Assembly: GCA_028289545.1 (NCBI GenBank) | Contig: JANQPG010000002.1 | Location: 1 to 64,000 of the forward strand | DNA from: Woeseiaceae bacterium | GTDB taxonomy: Bacteria; Pseudomonadota; Gammaproteobacteria; Steroidobacterales; Woeseiaceae | Direction of reading: 5' to 3' | Length of the DNA stretch: 64,000 nucleotides | Shown here: positions 1 to 11,650 of the stretch, in pieces | How positions within the stretch are numbered: the stretch's first letter is position 1 | How the letters are laid out: each line of letters begins with the position of its first letter | The notes under the pieces: generated by a model | The model's input: the letters and a program-made list of their open reading frames with translations, nothing else | What the model was told of the DNA's origin: nothing | The model's database searches: none | Translations under genes and position numbers: made by a program

Positions 1-8
1 TTCTTGAT

Positions 9-99
<91 letters not shown>

Positions 100-321
100 G
101 CAACTCGTGCTTTTCCTTGCTCTTGTCGTTTCCGACCCCATCTGTGAGGGAATGAGGCCGCCGAAGCCGCCTATATCGAGCGAAGGGCGGGAATATTGGT
201 GAGCAAAAAGGGCCTTGTCAAGCCTCACAGGGCCTCGAACCAGTGAGATAATTGGTGGTCGAACCCACGTCGGGCCGGTCCACATACGGTCCCGGCGTGT
301 CAGTCGTACAGGATTTACCGT

Positions 322-1695
322 TTGCGCCAGCTGTTTTACATCGTTGCTGCTGCGTTGTTGAGCACCTGCTCCTCGCCGCCCGATCTTCTGGAGAAGATCC
401 TGGCGACGGGTGAGCTCAAGGTTGTTACGCGCAACAGTCCGACCGCGTACGTCATGGGCCCCAACGGCCCGGCGGGCCCGGAATACGATCTCGTGCAGGC
501 GTTTGCGGACGATCTCGGCGTGCGTCTCCTCGTCAAACCGGTCGACAGCGTCTCCGAAATCCTGCCCTCGCTGCTCGCCGGCCACACGGACATGGCGGCC
601 GCGGGCCTCTCGGTCACGGAGTCGCGGCGTGAGTTCCTGAACTTCGGCCATCCCTATCAGACCGTCGATATGCACCTCATCTACCGGCTCGGCACGGGCA
701 AGCCGCGCAGCATGGAGGATGTCGTCGGCCGGCAGATCGAGGTGGTGGCGGAGAGCAGCCACGTCGACGTCATCGAGACCCTCAAGCAGGTGTATCCCGG
801 CATCGAATACTCGGAAAACGCCGACGCCGAGGTGGCGGACCTGCTCGAGAAGGTCGCCTCCGGTGAGCTCGACATGACCGTGGCCGACAGCACGGAATTC
901 AACATCCAGCGGCACTTTTATCCCGATCTGCGGGTAGCGCTAGACCTCGAGCTCGACGACCGGCTCGCCTGGGGCTTCCCGAAAGACTACGGCGACAGCC
1001 TGCTGGCCCGCGCTGACGAATTCCTGATCAAAATCGAACGCTCGGGCCTCCTGGCACGCATCCAGGACCGCTACTACGGCCACACCGAGAAGTTCGACTA
1101 CGTGGGCACGCGCAACTTCATCCGCCATTACGAGAGCCGCCTGCCGCGCTTCCGCGGCATGTTCGAGCAGGCCGGCGCCGAATGGGGTGTCGACTGGCGC
1201 CTGCTCGCCGCCATCGGCTACCAGGAGTCGCACTGGCGCACACAGGCCATCTCGCCGACGGGCGTGCGCGGCATCATGATGCTGACCCTCGACACGGCCG
1301 AATACCTCAACATCGACGACCGCCTGGACCCGCGCAACAGTATTTTCGGCGGCGCGCAGTATTTTGCGCGGCAGACCGAGCGCGTGGCCGATACGGTGCC
1401 CGAGCCCGACCGCACCTGGATGGCGCTGGCCGCCTACAACGTCGGCTTCAATCACCTGAAGAGCGCGCAGCAGATTACAGAGTGGCAAGGCGGCAACCCC
1501 AACCGCTGGATCGACGTCAGCGAGTCGCTGCCGCTGTTGTCGCAGCGCAAGTGGTATTCGCGCGTGCCGACAGGCTACGCGCGCGGCTGGGAGCCGGTCC
1601 TGTACGTCAACAACATCCGTCAGTACTACAACATCCTCAAGTGGCTGACGGACAACGAAGAGATCGAAGAGGCTGAGGTTGTCGCCGAAAACTAG
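322..1695 (+). CDS. mltF: MltF-type membrane-bound lytic murein transglycosylase
   Basis: Lytic transglycosylase that cleaves the glycan strands of peptidoglycan, acting at the outer membrane or in the periplasm. Residues 1-17 form a short signal ending in a lipobox-like LSTC. Residues about 25-255 look like a family 3 solute-binding domain, and about 270-420 are an SLT (goose-lysozyme-like) domain with catalytic Glu302 in GYQESHW, followed by the AYNVG segment typical of SLT domains. At 457 aa it is somewhat shorter than E. coli MltF. The start is TTG, preceded by AGGA 8 bases upstream; no earlier start fits the signal peptide. It is convergent with tadA, as in E. coli. Confidence 0.92.
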   Translation: MRQLFYIVAAALLSTCSSPPDLLEKILATGELKVVTRNSPTAYVMGPNGPAGPEYDLVQAFADDLGVRLLVKPVDSVSEILPSLLAGHTDMAAAGLSVTESRREFLNFGHPYQTVDMHLIYRLGTGKPRSMEDVVGRQIEVVAESSHVDVIETLKQVYPGIEYSENADAEVADLLEKVASGELDMTVADSTEFNIQRHFYPDLRVALDLELDDRLAWGFPKDYGDSLLARADEFLIKIERSGLLARIQDRYYGHTEKFDYVGTRNFIRHYESRLPRFRGMFEQAGAEWGVDWRLLAAIGYQESHWRTQAISPTGVRGIMMLTLDTAEYLNIDDRLDPRNSIFGGAQYFARQTERVADTVPEPDRTWMALAAYNVGFNHLKSAQQITEWQGGNPNRWIDVSESLPLLSQRKWYSRVPTGYARGWEPVLYVNNIRQYYNILKWLTDNEEIEEAEVVAEN

Positions 1696-1704
1696 AGCCG
1701 AGAA

Positions 1705-2178
1705 CTAGTCCCGCCGCTCGGCAAAAAAGTCTCGGAGGACCTCGCCGCACTCCCCCGCCAGCAACCCGCCGTTGACCTCCATGACGTGATTCAGCGCCGC
1801 GTGTTCGGCGAGATCTACGGCGGAACCACAAGCGCCCGACTTGTCGTCGTAAGCCCCGAAGACGATCCGTGCAATCCGCGCTTCGGCCAGCATGCCGACA
1901 CACATCGAGCAGGGCTCCAGGGTTACATACAGCGTTGCCTCGTTGAGCCGATGATTGCCGAACGCAATCGCCGCGGCGCGCACCGCAAGCATCTCCGCGT
2001 GGGCGCTCGGATCGACGTCGGCTAGCGTACGGTTGTGCGCGGCGCTGATGACCTCGCCGTCCTGAACAACGATCGCGCCCACGGGGACCTCTCCCGCCGC
2101 AGCTCCCTCACCGGCCAATGCCAGGGCCTGACGCATGTAGCCGAGGTCTTCCTCGGCCCATCTTTCGTCGGTGTTCAC
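1705..2178 (-). CDS. tadA: tRNA-specific adenosine deaminase TadA
   Basis: Deaminates A34 to inosine in tRNA-Arg(ACG), an essential wobble modification. The cytidine-deaminase fold shows the zinc ligands and proton shuttle in AHAEM (His and Glu) and the PCSMC pair. The length of 157 aa is typical. The start is GTG, and its first base overlaps the last base of the ridA-family stop, so translation is probably coupled. It converges with mltF nine bases away, an arrangement also found in E. coli. Confidence 0.95.
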   Translation of the reverse strand: MNTDERWAEEDLGYMRQALALAGEGAAAGEVPVGAIVVQDGEVISAAHNRTLADVDPSAHAEMLAVRAAAIAFGNHRLNEATLYVTLEPCSMCVGMLAEARIARIVFGAYDDKSGACGSAVDLAEHAALNHVMEVNGGLLAGECGEVLRDFFAERRD

Positions 2179-2567
2179 TAGTCCTGATCCAGCTGCGCCG
2201 TGACGTCGATTTCGATCTTCATGTCCTCACGAATCAGGCCGCAAACGATCATTGTGGCCGCGGGGTCGATGCCGCCCAGGTACTCGGACAGAACAGGGGC
2301 CACGGCCTCAAAGTACTCGGGTTGGGTGACGTAGTAGTTAGCGCGCACGATATCCTGCATCGACGCATCCAGCGACTCGAGCGAAGTTCGTATCGTGTTC
2401 ATGCAATTGCGTGCCTGCTCAGCGACGTCCTCGGGCATTTGCATCGTTTCGTAGTCGTAACCGGTGGTACCGGCGACGTGCACGAAGTTGCCCTGTCGCA
2501 CCGCGCGGGAGTACGCGGCCGCCTTCTCCAGCGGGGAACCTGTCGAATGTTTGCGTCGTGTGGTCAT
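2178..2567 (-). CDS. RidA/YjgF family protein
   Basis: A 129-aa member of the RidA (YjgF/YER057c/UK114) family. The best known members hydrolyse reactive enamine/imine intermediates of amino acid metabolism, but many paralogues have other roles. The fold is recognisable from VHVAGTTGYD, the central EQARNCMNTI helix and the C-terminal KIEIDVTAQL strand. The canonical IRVE-type arginine region is not clearly kept, so enamine deaminase activity is uncertain. I chose ATG at 2567, giving a normal family length; the frame stays open upstream with no similarity. It lies between an AraC regulator and tadA, all on the same strand. Confidence 0.85.
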   Translation of the reverse strand: MTTRRKHSTGSPLEKAAAYSRAVRQGNFVHVAGTTGYDYETMQMPEDVAEQARNCMNTIRTSLESLDASMQDIVRANYYVTQPEYFEAVAPVLSEYLGGIDPAATMIVCGLIREDMKIEIDVTAQLDQD

Positions 2568-2658
2568 GCCTGTCGTCTCTCGAGCGCCGAACGGCTGTCG
2601 TTTTCGGAATAGATCGGGCGAACTGTAGGTTGAATACTGCAAAAAAGATACTCGCAGC

Positions 2659-3636
2659 TCATTCACGTTGCTCGCTATCCGATTCATATCGTCGCCATCG
2701 ACCCGGCGTCGTCCCGAACGCTTGTTTGAACGCCCGATTGAAAGCCGCTTCCGACTCGTAGCCCACGTCGTGGGCAATCTGTGCCATTGCTCGTGGGCTC
2801 TCGCGCAGGCGCACAGCGGCCAGCTGCAGGCGCCAATGGCTCAGGTAGCGCATGGGCGGCACCCCCACAAGACCCGTAAACCGATCGGCGAACGCAGAAC
2901 GCGACATGTTGACGGCTTTTGCCAACTCGTCGGTCGTCCAACCGTATGCGGGTTGGGTATGCAGCAGGGCCAGCGCCGCACCTGTCTTCGGGTCGCGCAA
3001 TCCCGCGAGCCAGCCGGTTTGATCGTGCGGCAAGTCAGCAAGGTAGCGCCTGATTGCTTCGACAAACAGCAGTTCGGCCAGTTTGCTCAACACCGTCGAC
3101 GAGCCAGCGCCTCCGTTTGCGAACTCCTCGGCAGCATGTCGAAACGAACCTTCGAACCATGCACTGCCGGCACCCTCACTGGCTTTGATTCGCAGAAGAC
3201 GGGGAAGCGCCGCCAGTAGCGGGCTGTTGGGCACTTCACACCCCATGTAGCCGCATATAACGTGCGCCTCCTCGCCACCACCGCCTATCTGCAGCACAGC
3301 GGGCCTGGCGCCGTCCGTCGGCTGAATGAGATGGTCCATGATCGCGGGTTTGAGTCCGGGCGCACTACCGAGGGTGTGCCGGTCGTTGCGAGGCATCAGA
3401 ATCACTTCGCCCGCGCTGACTTTTTTGGGATCTTCATTGTCGAGACCCAGGAATACGTGACCTGAGGTTACGTAGTGATACGCAATAATCTGCGAAGGCA
3501 TTGGGCCGAAAGGCGCACAATCCTCGGGCGTGACCTGCGACTGGATACACCATGGCGCAGCAAACCGCGCGTCGAGAAACACGCTGCTGGTCAGGCGTAC
3601 GGCGGAGATTACGTCGGACAGAGCGTCCATGAGCAA
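2659..3636 (-). CDS. AraC-family transcriptional regulator (cupin sensor domain)
   Basis: A 325-aa regulator. An N-terminal AraC-type cupin domain (residues about 10-200, with HYVTSGHVFL and VILMPRNDRHTLG) precedes a C-terminal double helix-turn-helix (about 220-320). The HTH region is recognisable from ELAKAVNMSRSAFADRF and the second motif IAHDVGYESEAAFNRAFKQAFG. The family often senses small hydrophobic or sugar-like ligands; the ligand here is unknown. It is divergent from the TPR gene at 3765 and upstream of the ridA-family gene, so either could be a target. The start is the first in frame and gives a usual family length. Confidence 0.9.
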   Translation of the reverse strand: MLMDALSDVISAVRLTSSVFLDARFAAPWCIQSQVTPEDCAPFGPMPSQIIAYHYVTSGHVFLGLDNEDPKKVSAGEVILMPRNDRHTLGSAPGLKPAIMDHLIQPTDGARPAVLQIGGGGEEAHVICGYMGCEVPNSPLLAALPRLLRIKASEGAGSAWFEGSFRHAAEEFANGGAGSSTVLSKLAELLFVEAIRRYLADLPHDQTGWLAGLRDPKTGAALALLHTQPAYGWTTDELAKAVNMSRSAFADRFTGLVGVPPMRYLSHWRLQLAAVRLRESPRAMAQIAHDVGYESEAAFNRAFKQAFGTTPGRWRRYESDSEQRE

Positions 3637-3711
3637 GTGTCAGTGGGTTTCGCCTGGCGCCTGAGTCAATAATTCCGGCATCCGGGTCATATTGATAAAT
3701 GTCAGTCCGGC

Positions 3712-3720
3712 TAGAATACC
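3712..3720 (+). promoter_or_regulatory. Possible -10 element upstream of the TPR gene
   Basis: TAGAATACC lies 44 bases before the ATG at 3765 in the divergent gap with the AraC gene. The same nonamer occurs upstream of trmJ, and a one-base variant upstream of the glutamate dehydrogenase. No well-spaced -35 hexamer is visible; TTGATA at 3692 is only 14 bases away. Confidence 0.3.
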
Positions 3721-3764
3721 AGACGCTCAATCACGGTTACGACATGAGGAAAGGAGCACAAGCA

Positions 3765-5093
3765 ATGACGGTTCGAAACGACTACGGCCTCGCCCACACC
3801 GGCGCCGACGGCGACAGCCTTGAGACCTACGAACGCGCGCTTCGACAGCTGCAGTGCTATATCGAAGATCCCGTAGCGACCGTCGATGAAGCGATCGCTG
3901 CGTCGCCGGAATTTGTGATGGCGCACATGCTCAAGGCGTACATACACTTGCTCGGCACGGAGCCCGGTGATATTGCGATTGCCAACGTCTGTCTGGAGGC
4001 AGCCACACGCCTTGAGCAAAACCCACGCGAACGCGCGCATCAGCAGGCCGTGCGCTACCTTGTCGGGGGCCATTGGCGCCAGGCGGGACGCGTCCTGGAA
4101 GACATCACGGCCGATCATCCGCATGACGTACTCGCGCTACAAGCCGGCCACCTCGTCGATTTCTTTTGCGGCAACGCACACATGCTACGTGATCGCATCG
4201 GCCGGGCCTTTCCCCACTGGGACAAGGATATGCCGGACTATCACGCAGTGCTCGGAATGTACGCGTTTGGCCTCGAAGAAAATGGGGTTTACGACCTCGC
4301 TGAGCGCCACGGACGTCAATCGGTGGAACTCAACCCTCGCGACGGTTGGGGACAACATGCCGTGGCGCATGTCATGGAGATGCAGGCACGGCCGCATGAG
4401 GGTATCGCGTGGATGCGGGAAAACGCGGACGATTGGTCGACCGATAGCTTCTTCCAGGTGCACAACTGGTGGCACCTCGCGCTGTACCACCTCGAAATCG
4501 ATGAGATCGACGAGGTGCTTTCCCTGTTTGACGGCCCGATCTACGGCGACCCCTCCGCGATAGTGCTGGACATGATCGACGCGTCGGCCATGCTCTGGCG
4601 GCTGCATCTGCGAGGCATCGATGTCGGTGACCGCTGGCAGGCGGTAGCCGACAACTGGGTACCCGTCGCAACAGCCGGCAACTACGCGTTCAATGATCTG
4701 CACGCCGTCATGGCCTTCATCGGCGCGGACCGTCCGGACGCTGTTCAACAGGTTTTGGAGGCTCAGCGAGAGGCTATACAAAGGGATGACGACAACGCCC
4801 TGTTTACGCGGGAAGTAGGCCATCCGCTCACGCTGGCATTCCGGGCATTCGCCGAAGGTGACTATCAGAAGACGATCGAGGCCATTCGTCCGGTACGAGA
4901 GATTGCTCATCGCTTTGGCGGCAGCCATGCGCAACGGGATATCGTGAATCTAACCTTGCTCGAAGCCGCCCTGCGAGCCGGCAATACCAGCCTCGCCGGC
5001 GCACTCGCCGACGAACGATTGGAGAGGCGGCCTGACAGTCCTCTGTCTCGCCTGTTCAGTCAACGAGCGGAAACGCTGCGTACCGCCGCATGA
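3765..5093 (+). CDS. Tetratricopeptide-repeat protein, TTC38-like
   Basis: A 442-aa cytoplasmic protein of the family named after eukaryotic TTC38. It is made of helical repeats throughout; signatures include the ALRQLQCYIEDPVATVDEAI start and the HAVAHVMEMQ and HNWWHLALYHLE segments. The biochemical role of bacterial members is not known to me. I chose ATG at 3765 because AAAGGAG stands 8 bases upstream; the frame is open back to 3699 without a ribosome site. It is divergent from an AraC regulator and is followed 34 bases later by an AdoMet-decarboxylase-like gene, probably in one transcript. Confidence 0.85.
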   Translation: MTVRNDYGLAHTGADGDSLETYERALRQLQCYIEDPVATVDEAIAASPEFVMAHMLKAYIHLLGTEPGDIAIANVCLEAATRLEQNPRERAHQQAVRYLVGGHWRQAGRVLEDITADHPHDVLALQAGHLVDFFCGNAHMLRDRIGRAFPHWDKDMPDYHAVLGMYAFGLEENGVYDLAERHGRQSVELNPRDGWGQHAVAHVMEMQARPHEGIAWMRENADDWSTDSFFQVHNWWHLALYHLEIDEIDEVLSLFDGPIYGDPSAIVLDMIDASAMLWRLHLRGIDVGDRWQAVADNWVPVATAGNYAFNDLHAVMAFIGADRPDAVQQVLEAQREAIQRDDDNALFTREVGHPLTLAFRAFAEGDYQKTIEAIRPVREIAHRFGGSHAQRDIVNLTLLEAALRAGNTSLAGALADERLERRPDSPLSRLFSQRAETLRTAA

Positions 5094-5127
5094 CCGGCGG
5101 CTATCGGTTGCCGAAAGGACCACAACG

Positions 5128-5484
5128 ATGAAAAACCTGGCTCCGGATATCGTCAGGCAAAGGCTGCTGATCGAAGGCTACTACACGAGGGATGTCGACG
5201 AGGCGTCGATTAGCGAATACCTGATGGGTATTGCAGCGCATCTCGGTTTGCAGAGCTACGGTGAACCGACCATTCACTCCCCGAGCGGTATCGGAAAAGA
5301 GGACAACGCTGGGTTCGATGCGTTTTTGCCGTTAATCGACTCGGGTATTTCTCTTTACGTCTGGGAGAGTAAGCAGTTTTTTGCCGCCGTACTGTTTACC
5401 TGTAAAGCCTTCGACGAAGAAGCGGCCATCGAATATTCGAGGACTTTTTTTGCCGCTCCTGAAATGGAGCACCAAGCTTTCTGA
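5128..5484 (+). CDS. S-adenosylmethionine-decarboxylase-like protein, His-to-Tyr variant
   Basis: A 118-aa protein matching the size and core of class 1 AdoMet decarboxylases (SpeD), pyruvoyl enzymes that self-cleave at an internal serine. DSGISLYVWE followed by AAVLFTC aligns with the bacterial ESH-I-IH-PE...FTC core. Ser72 is where the pyruvoyl serine (Ser63 of the Thermotoga enzyme) should be, and Cys92 lies exactly 20 residues on, like Cys83. The processing His68 equivalent is Tyr77. The family has members repurposed as amino acid decarboxylases, so the substrate may differ, or the protein may not process. GAAAGGA precedes the ATG. Function is inferred from alignment by eye. Confidence 0.6.
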   Translation: MKNLAPDIVRQRLLIEGYYTRDVDEASISEYLMGIAAHLGLQSYGEPTIHSPSGIGKEDNAGFDAFLPLIDSGISLYVWESKQFFAAVLFTCKAFDEEAAIEYSRTFFAAPEMEHQAF

Positions 5485-5522
5485 CGGGTTTTCTCCGGTC
5501 AACCGACTGCCGAAAAATACCG

Positions 5523-7118
<1,596 letters not shown>

Positions 7119-7142
7119 CCCGTTTGTCTCCTGTCGGGGTGT

Positions 7143-8672
<1,530 letters not shown>

Positions 8673-8683
8673 TCACGTAGGGT

Positions 8684-8721
8684 TAACCGGTTATTATACG
8701 CGCCCTGGGTTTGTGGGTAAA
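8684..8721 (-). promoter_or_regulatory. guaB promoter with palindrome at the start site
   Basis: On the minus strand, TTTACC (8721-8716) and a perfect TATAAT (8698-8693) are separated by 17 bases, about 85 bases before the guaB start codon. The 10-bp palindrome TAACCGGTTA (8684-8693) begins at the last base of the -10 and covers the expected start point, a position where a repressor could act. Known E. coli PurR-type operators look different, so the regulator is unknown. Confidence 0.6.
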
Positions 8722-8726
8722 CGGGC

Positions 8727-8732
8727 TATACT
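8727..8732 (+). promoter_or_regulatory. Possible xseA -10 element very close to the start codon
   Basis: TATACT ends only 6 bases before the xseA ATG, so transcription from it would begin at or next to the start codon. There is no good -35 hexamer at 16-18 bases upstream, and no ribosome binding site in the gap. Confidence 0.35.
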
Positions 8733-8738
8733 CCGCCC

Positions 8739-10100
8739 ATGAACGATCTGTTTCAGAAGACACCTGCTGAAAGCGCCGTTAGCGTCAGCCAGCTCAACCG
8801 CCAGGCCAAGCAGCTCCTGGAGCGCAGTCTCACAAAGCTCTGGGTCGAGGGCGAACTCTCGAACATTGCGCGCCCGGCTTCGGGCCACGTCTACTTCACG
8901 CTGAAAGACGATGCGGCGCAGATTCGCGGGGCGTTCTTCCGCCAGCGACAGCGCGGCCCGACGATTGGCTTCAAGAACGGCGACCGCGTGCTCGTGTTTG
9001 GCCGCGTGAGCCTGTACGAGGCCCGCGGCGACTACCAGCTGATCGTCGAGCAGATCGAAGCAGCCGGCGAAGGTGCCCTGAAGCGGGAATTCGACCGGCT
9101 CAAGCGGAAGCTCGCAGAAGAGGGGCTGTTCGACGAAGACCGGAAACAGCCGCTGCCGGCGCTGCCCCGGCGCATTGGCGTCGTGACCTCGCCGTCCGGG
9201 GCGGCCGTCAAGGACATCCTGAGCGTGCTGGCGCGGCGCTTCCCGGCCATACCCGTGGTGATCTACCCGGCTGCCGTGCAGGGGGATGCCGCCCCGGGGG
9301 AGTTGATCACGGCCATCGACAGCGCCAACCAACGCGCGGAGTGCGACGTGCTGATCGTCGGCCGCGGCGGCGGCTCCCTCGAAGATCTCTGGGCGTTCAA
9401 CGACGAAGCGCTGGCGCGGCGCATCGCCGACTCGGACATACCGATCGTGTCGGCCGTCGGCCACGAAGTCGATTTTACGATTGCGGATTTTGCAGCTGAC
9501 CTGCGGGCCCCCACCCCGTCCGGCGCGGCGGAACTGGTTGTGCCCGACTCCGCTGAATGGCTGCGCAACTTCGAGGTCTTCGAGCACCGGCTGGGCCGCC
9601 TGGGCAGGCGGCTGCTCGAAGAGCGCGAGCAAACGCTGGACTGGCTCGAGCGCCGGCTGCTGCAGCAAAGCCCGGAGGCCACGCTCGCGCGCCAGCAGCA
9701 GTCGCTGAAGGATTACGGCAAACGTCTGCGCGATCTCATGCACAAGCGCCTGCTGGAGACGCGCAACGCGCTGCGCCGCTTTGAAACCGAACTCGCAAGA
9801 CACTCGCCCGCACTACGTATCGAGCAGCAAAATTCGAGACTGACGCATATCCGCGACCGGCTTGCGGTTCAGATACAGACGCTGCTCAACGACCGGCGCC
9901 ACCGCCTGAGCCTGGGCGCGCGCGCCCTCGACGGCGTCAGCCCGCTGGCCACGCTGGGCCGCGGCTACGCGATAGTCAGCAACGTCGAGACCGGAAAAGT
10001 TGTCCGCAGAGCCGCTGAACTCGACCCAGGCAACGCAATCCACGCGCGCCTCGGAGAAGGCAGCATAACGGCCACAGTGACCCAGACCGATGAGGAATGA
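8739..10100 (+). CDS. xseA: Exodeoxyribonuclease VII large subunit
   Basis: Catalytic subunit of ExoVII, which degrades single-stranded DNA with XseB. The 453 aa match the family. An N-terminal OB-fold domain (about 1-105; LNRQAKQLLERSL, VEGELSN) is followed by the catalytic domain with GVVTSPSGAA and RGGGSLEDLWAFND, then a long coiled-coil region (about 265-375) and a short C-terminal segment with LGRGYAIV. No Shine-Dalgarno sequence is visible before the ATG. It is divergent from guaB as in E. coli, and overlaps the next gene by 11 bases. No xseB is in the window. Confidence 0.97.
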   Translation: MNDLFQKTPAESAVSVSQLNRQAKQLLERSLTKLWVEGELSNIARPASGHVYFTLKDDAAQIRGAFFRQRQRGPTIGFKNGDRVLVFGRVSLYEARGDYQLIVEQIEAAGEGALKREFDRLKRKLAEEGLFDEDRKQPLPALPRRIGVVTSPSGAAVKDILSVLARRFPAIPVVIYPAAVQGDAAPGELITAIDSANQRAECDVLIVGRGGGSLEDLWAFNDEALARRIADSDIPIVSAVGHEVDFTIADFAADLRAPTPSGAAELVVPDSAEWLRNFEVFEHRLGRLGRRLLEEREQTLDWLERRLLQQSPEATLARQQQSLKDYGKRLRDLMHKRLLETRNALRRFETELARHSPALRIEQQNSRLTHIRDRLAVQIQTLLNDRRHRLSLGARALDGVSPLATLGRGYAIVSNVETGKVVRRAAELDPGNAIHARLGEGSITATVTQTDEE

Positions 10101-10914
10101 GCGCTCCGGGCTGGCCCGGGCGGCCAGCTGCATGGCCCTGCTGCTGGCCGCCACCGCGGTTGCCGCGGCCGAACAGGCGCTGCGTCCCGGCGGTGTCGCG
10201 CTGGTCGACATCGGGGCCGCCGGCGAACGCTTACCCGAGGTGCGCTTCGACGGCCGGGCCGTGCTGGTGTTTGTCGAAGACGGACGCTACGTCGCCGCGG
10301 TCGGGCTGTCGCTGGACACAAACCCTGGCCAGTTGCAGGGCCTCACGGTCGACGAAAAAAGTGTTCCTCTCAAGGTCGAGGCGCATGCGTATCGCGAGCA
10401 GCGTCTAACGGTGAAGAACCGTGAACACGTCAATCCGAGCGCATCGACGCTCGAGCGCATTCGCGAGGAACGGAAGGAGATCGACTCGGCGCTAACCGCC
10501 TTTCGCGAAGTATCCGTACAGCGCCCTCGGGTCTTGCTACCTGTCGAGGGGCGTCGAAGTTCGAGTTTCGGCCTGCGGCGTTTCTTCAACGGCGAGCCTC
10601 GATCCCCGCACAAAGGTATGGACATTGCCGCGGTCACGGGGACACCCGTCCGTGTACCCGCCGCGGGGATCATCACGGCAACCGGCGACTACTTCTTCAA
10701 CGGCAACACCGTCATCCTCGACCACGGACAGGGATTTGTGTCGCTGTACTGCCATCTGTCGTCAATCGACGTGGAGCTGGGCGATGCCGTGGAAGTCGGC
10801 GACATACTCGGCAAGGTGGGCGCGACAGGCCGTGTGACCGGCGCGCATCTGCACTTTGCAACCTACCTGAACGGAACGGCCGTGGATCCGGCGCTGCTGC
10901 TGGAAGACCGTTAG
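10090..10914 (+). CDS. M23 family metallopeptidase (LytM domain), exported
   Basis: A 274-aa periplasmic peptidoglycan endopeptidase candidate. It has a signal peptide (residues 1-27, cleavage after AVAAA) and a linker with a charged helix around 115-140. The C-terminal LytM domain has the zinc motif HKGMD (His174, Asp178), His222 in YCHLS, and HLH at 253-255, so the full catalytic set is present. Its ATG lies inside the end of xseA, so translation is probably coupled to it. It belongs to a single-domain periplasmic M23 group; the natural substrate cannot be told from the sequence. Confidence 0.9.
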   Translation: MRNERSGLARAASCMALLLAATAVAAAEQALRPGGVALVDIGAAGERLPEVRFDGRAVLVFVEDGRYVAAVGLSLDTNPGQLQGLTVDEKSVPLKVEAHAYREQRLTVKNREHVNPSASTLERIREERKEIDSALTAFREVSVQRPRVLLPVEGRRSSSFGLRRFFNGEPRSPHKGMDIAAVTGTPVRVPAAGIITATGDYFFNGNTVILDHGQGFVSLYCHLSSIDVELGDAVEVGDILGKVGATGRVTGAHLHFATYLNGTAVDPALLLEDR

Positions 10915-11182
10915 TACACGTCGCTGAAGCTTGCGACGGCTCGATCGACGAGTAGATCAATGGCCTGGATTATCGTTGTTCCAGCACCCATCCGATGCTG
11001 GGCATGTAGCGGACACCTTCCACACCTTCCGTGACCGGCGTCACGGCATGGGCCGGTAGCCGGATTTCTGCCTACCACCTTTCCAGCGCAGGAAACTACT
11101 CAGATAGTCGGCTCTATTGCTCATGACTAAACGTGCCCAATATCCGATCTGCCGAATAACCACTCGGCTATGGAAAAACCGC
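10915..11182. other. Gene-free stretch with small stem-loops
   Basis: No convincing gene. Two simple hairpins can be drawn: CCAGCA (10981-10986) with TGCTGG (10996-11001), and CCGTGAC (11029-11035) with GTCACGG (11040-11046) around a CGGC loop. Neither is followed by a T-run on either strand. It lies between the end of the M23 gene (plus) and the end of the phosphoesterase (minus) and marks the left edge of the accessory block. Confidence 0.5.
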
Positions 11183-11650
11183 TCATGCGACATCGCTGCC
11201 GAGCAGCTCGATAATTTTGGCACTCACAGCGCTTGCGGTAATGTCGAGCTTTGCAAGCGTGATAGGCAGCGCGAACCGCCTGGGTCCGGCGCTACCCGGG
11301 TTCAGGTAGAGAACGCCGTCCTCCCGATGAATACTCGGTTTGTGGGAGTGTCCGCTTACGACGACCTCTATGCCTGCGGCTTGAGGATCCAGATCCAGCT
11401 CCTTGATGTTGTGCAGCACGTAGATGTGCCGACCACTCACCTCAAAAAACTCCGTATCGGGCATATCCGTCGCCCACTTATCGATATTGCCTCGAATGGC
11501 GATGAGCGGTGCGATTTCCCGAAGCTCGTCGAGAACGCGTGGATTTCCTATGTCGCCGGCATGCACTATGAGATCGGATCCTGCCAGTGCTTCCACAGCC
11601 TCCGATCTTAGAAGGCTGTGCGTGTCGGAAATCACGCCGATCAGATTCAC
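11183..11650 (-). CDS. YfcE/MJ0936-type metallophosphoesterase
   Basis: A 155-aa calcineurin-like phosphoesterase of the small YfcE/MJ0936 group, whose members hydrolyse phosphodiesters with two metal ions. All metal-binding blocks are present in order: GVISDTH, HAGDIGN, IRGNID, and SGHSHKP, followed by the typical LYLNPGSAGPRR. The start is GTG and directly abuts the stop of the VOC gene upstream, so the two are probably co-translated. The physiological substrate is unknown. Confidence 0.9.
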   Translation of the reverse strand: MNLIGVISDTHSLLRSEAVEALAGSDLIVHAGDIGNPRVLDELREIAPLIAIRGNIDKWATDMPDTEFFEVSGRHIYVLHNIKELDLDPQAAGIEVVVSGHSHKPSIHREDGVLYLNPGSAGPRRFALPITLAKLDITASAVSAKIIELLGSDVA

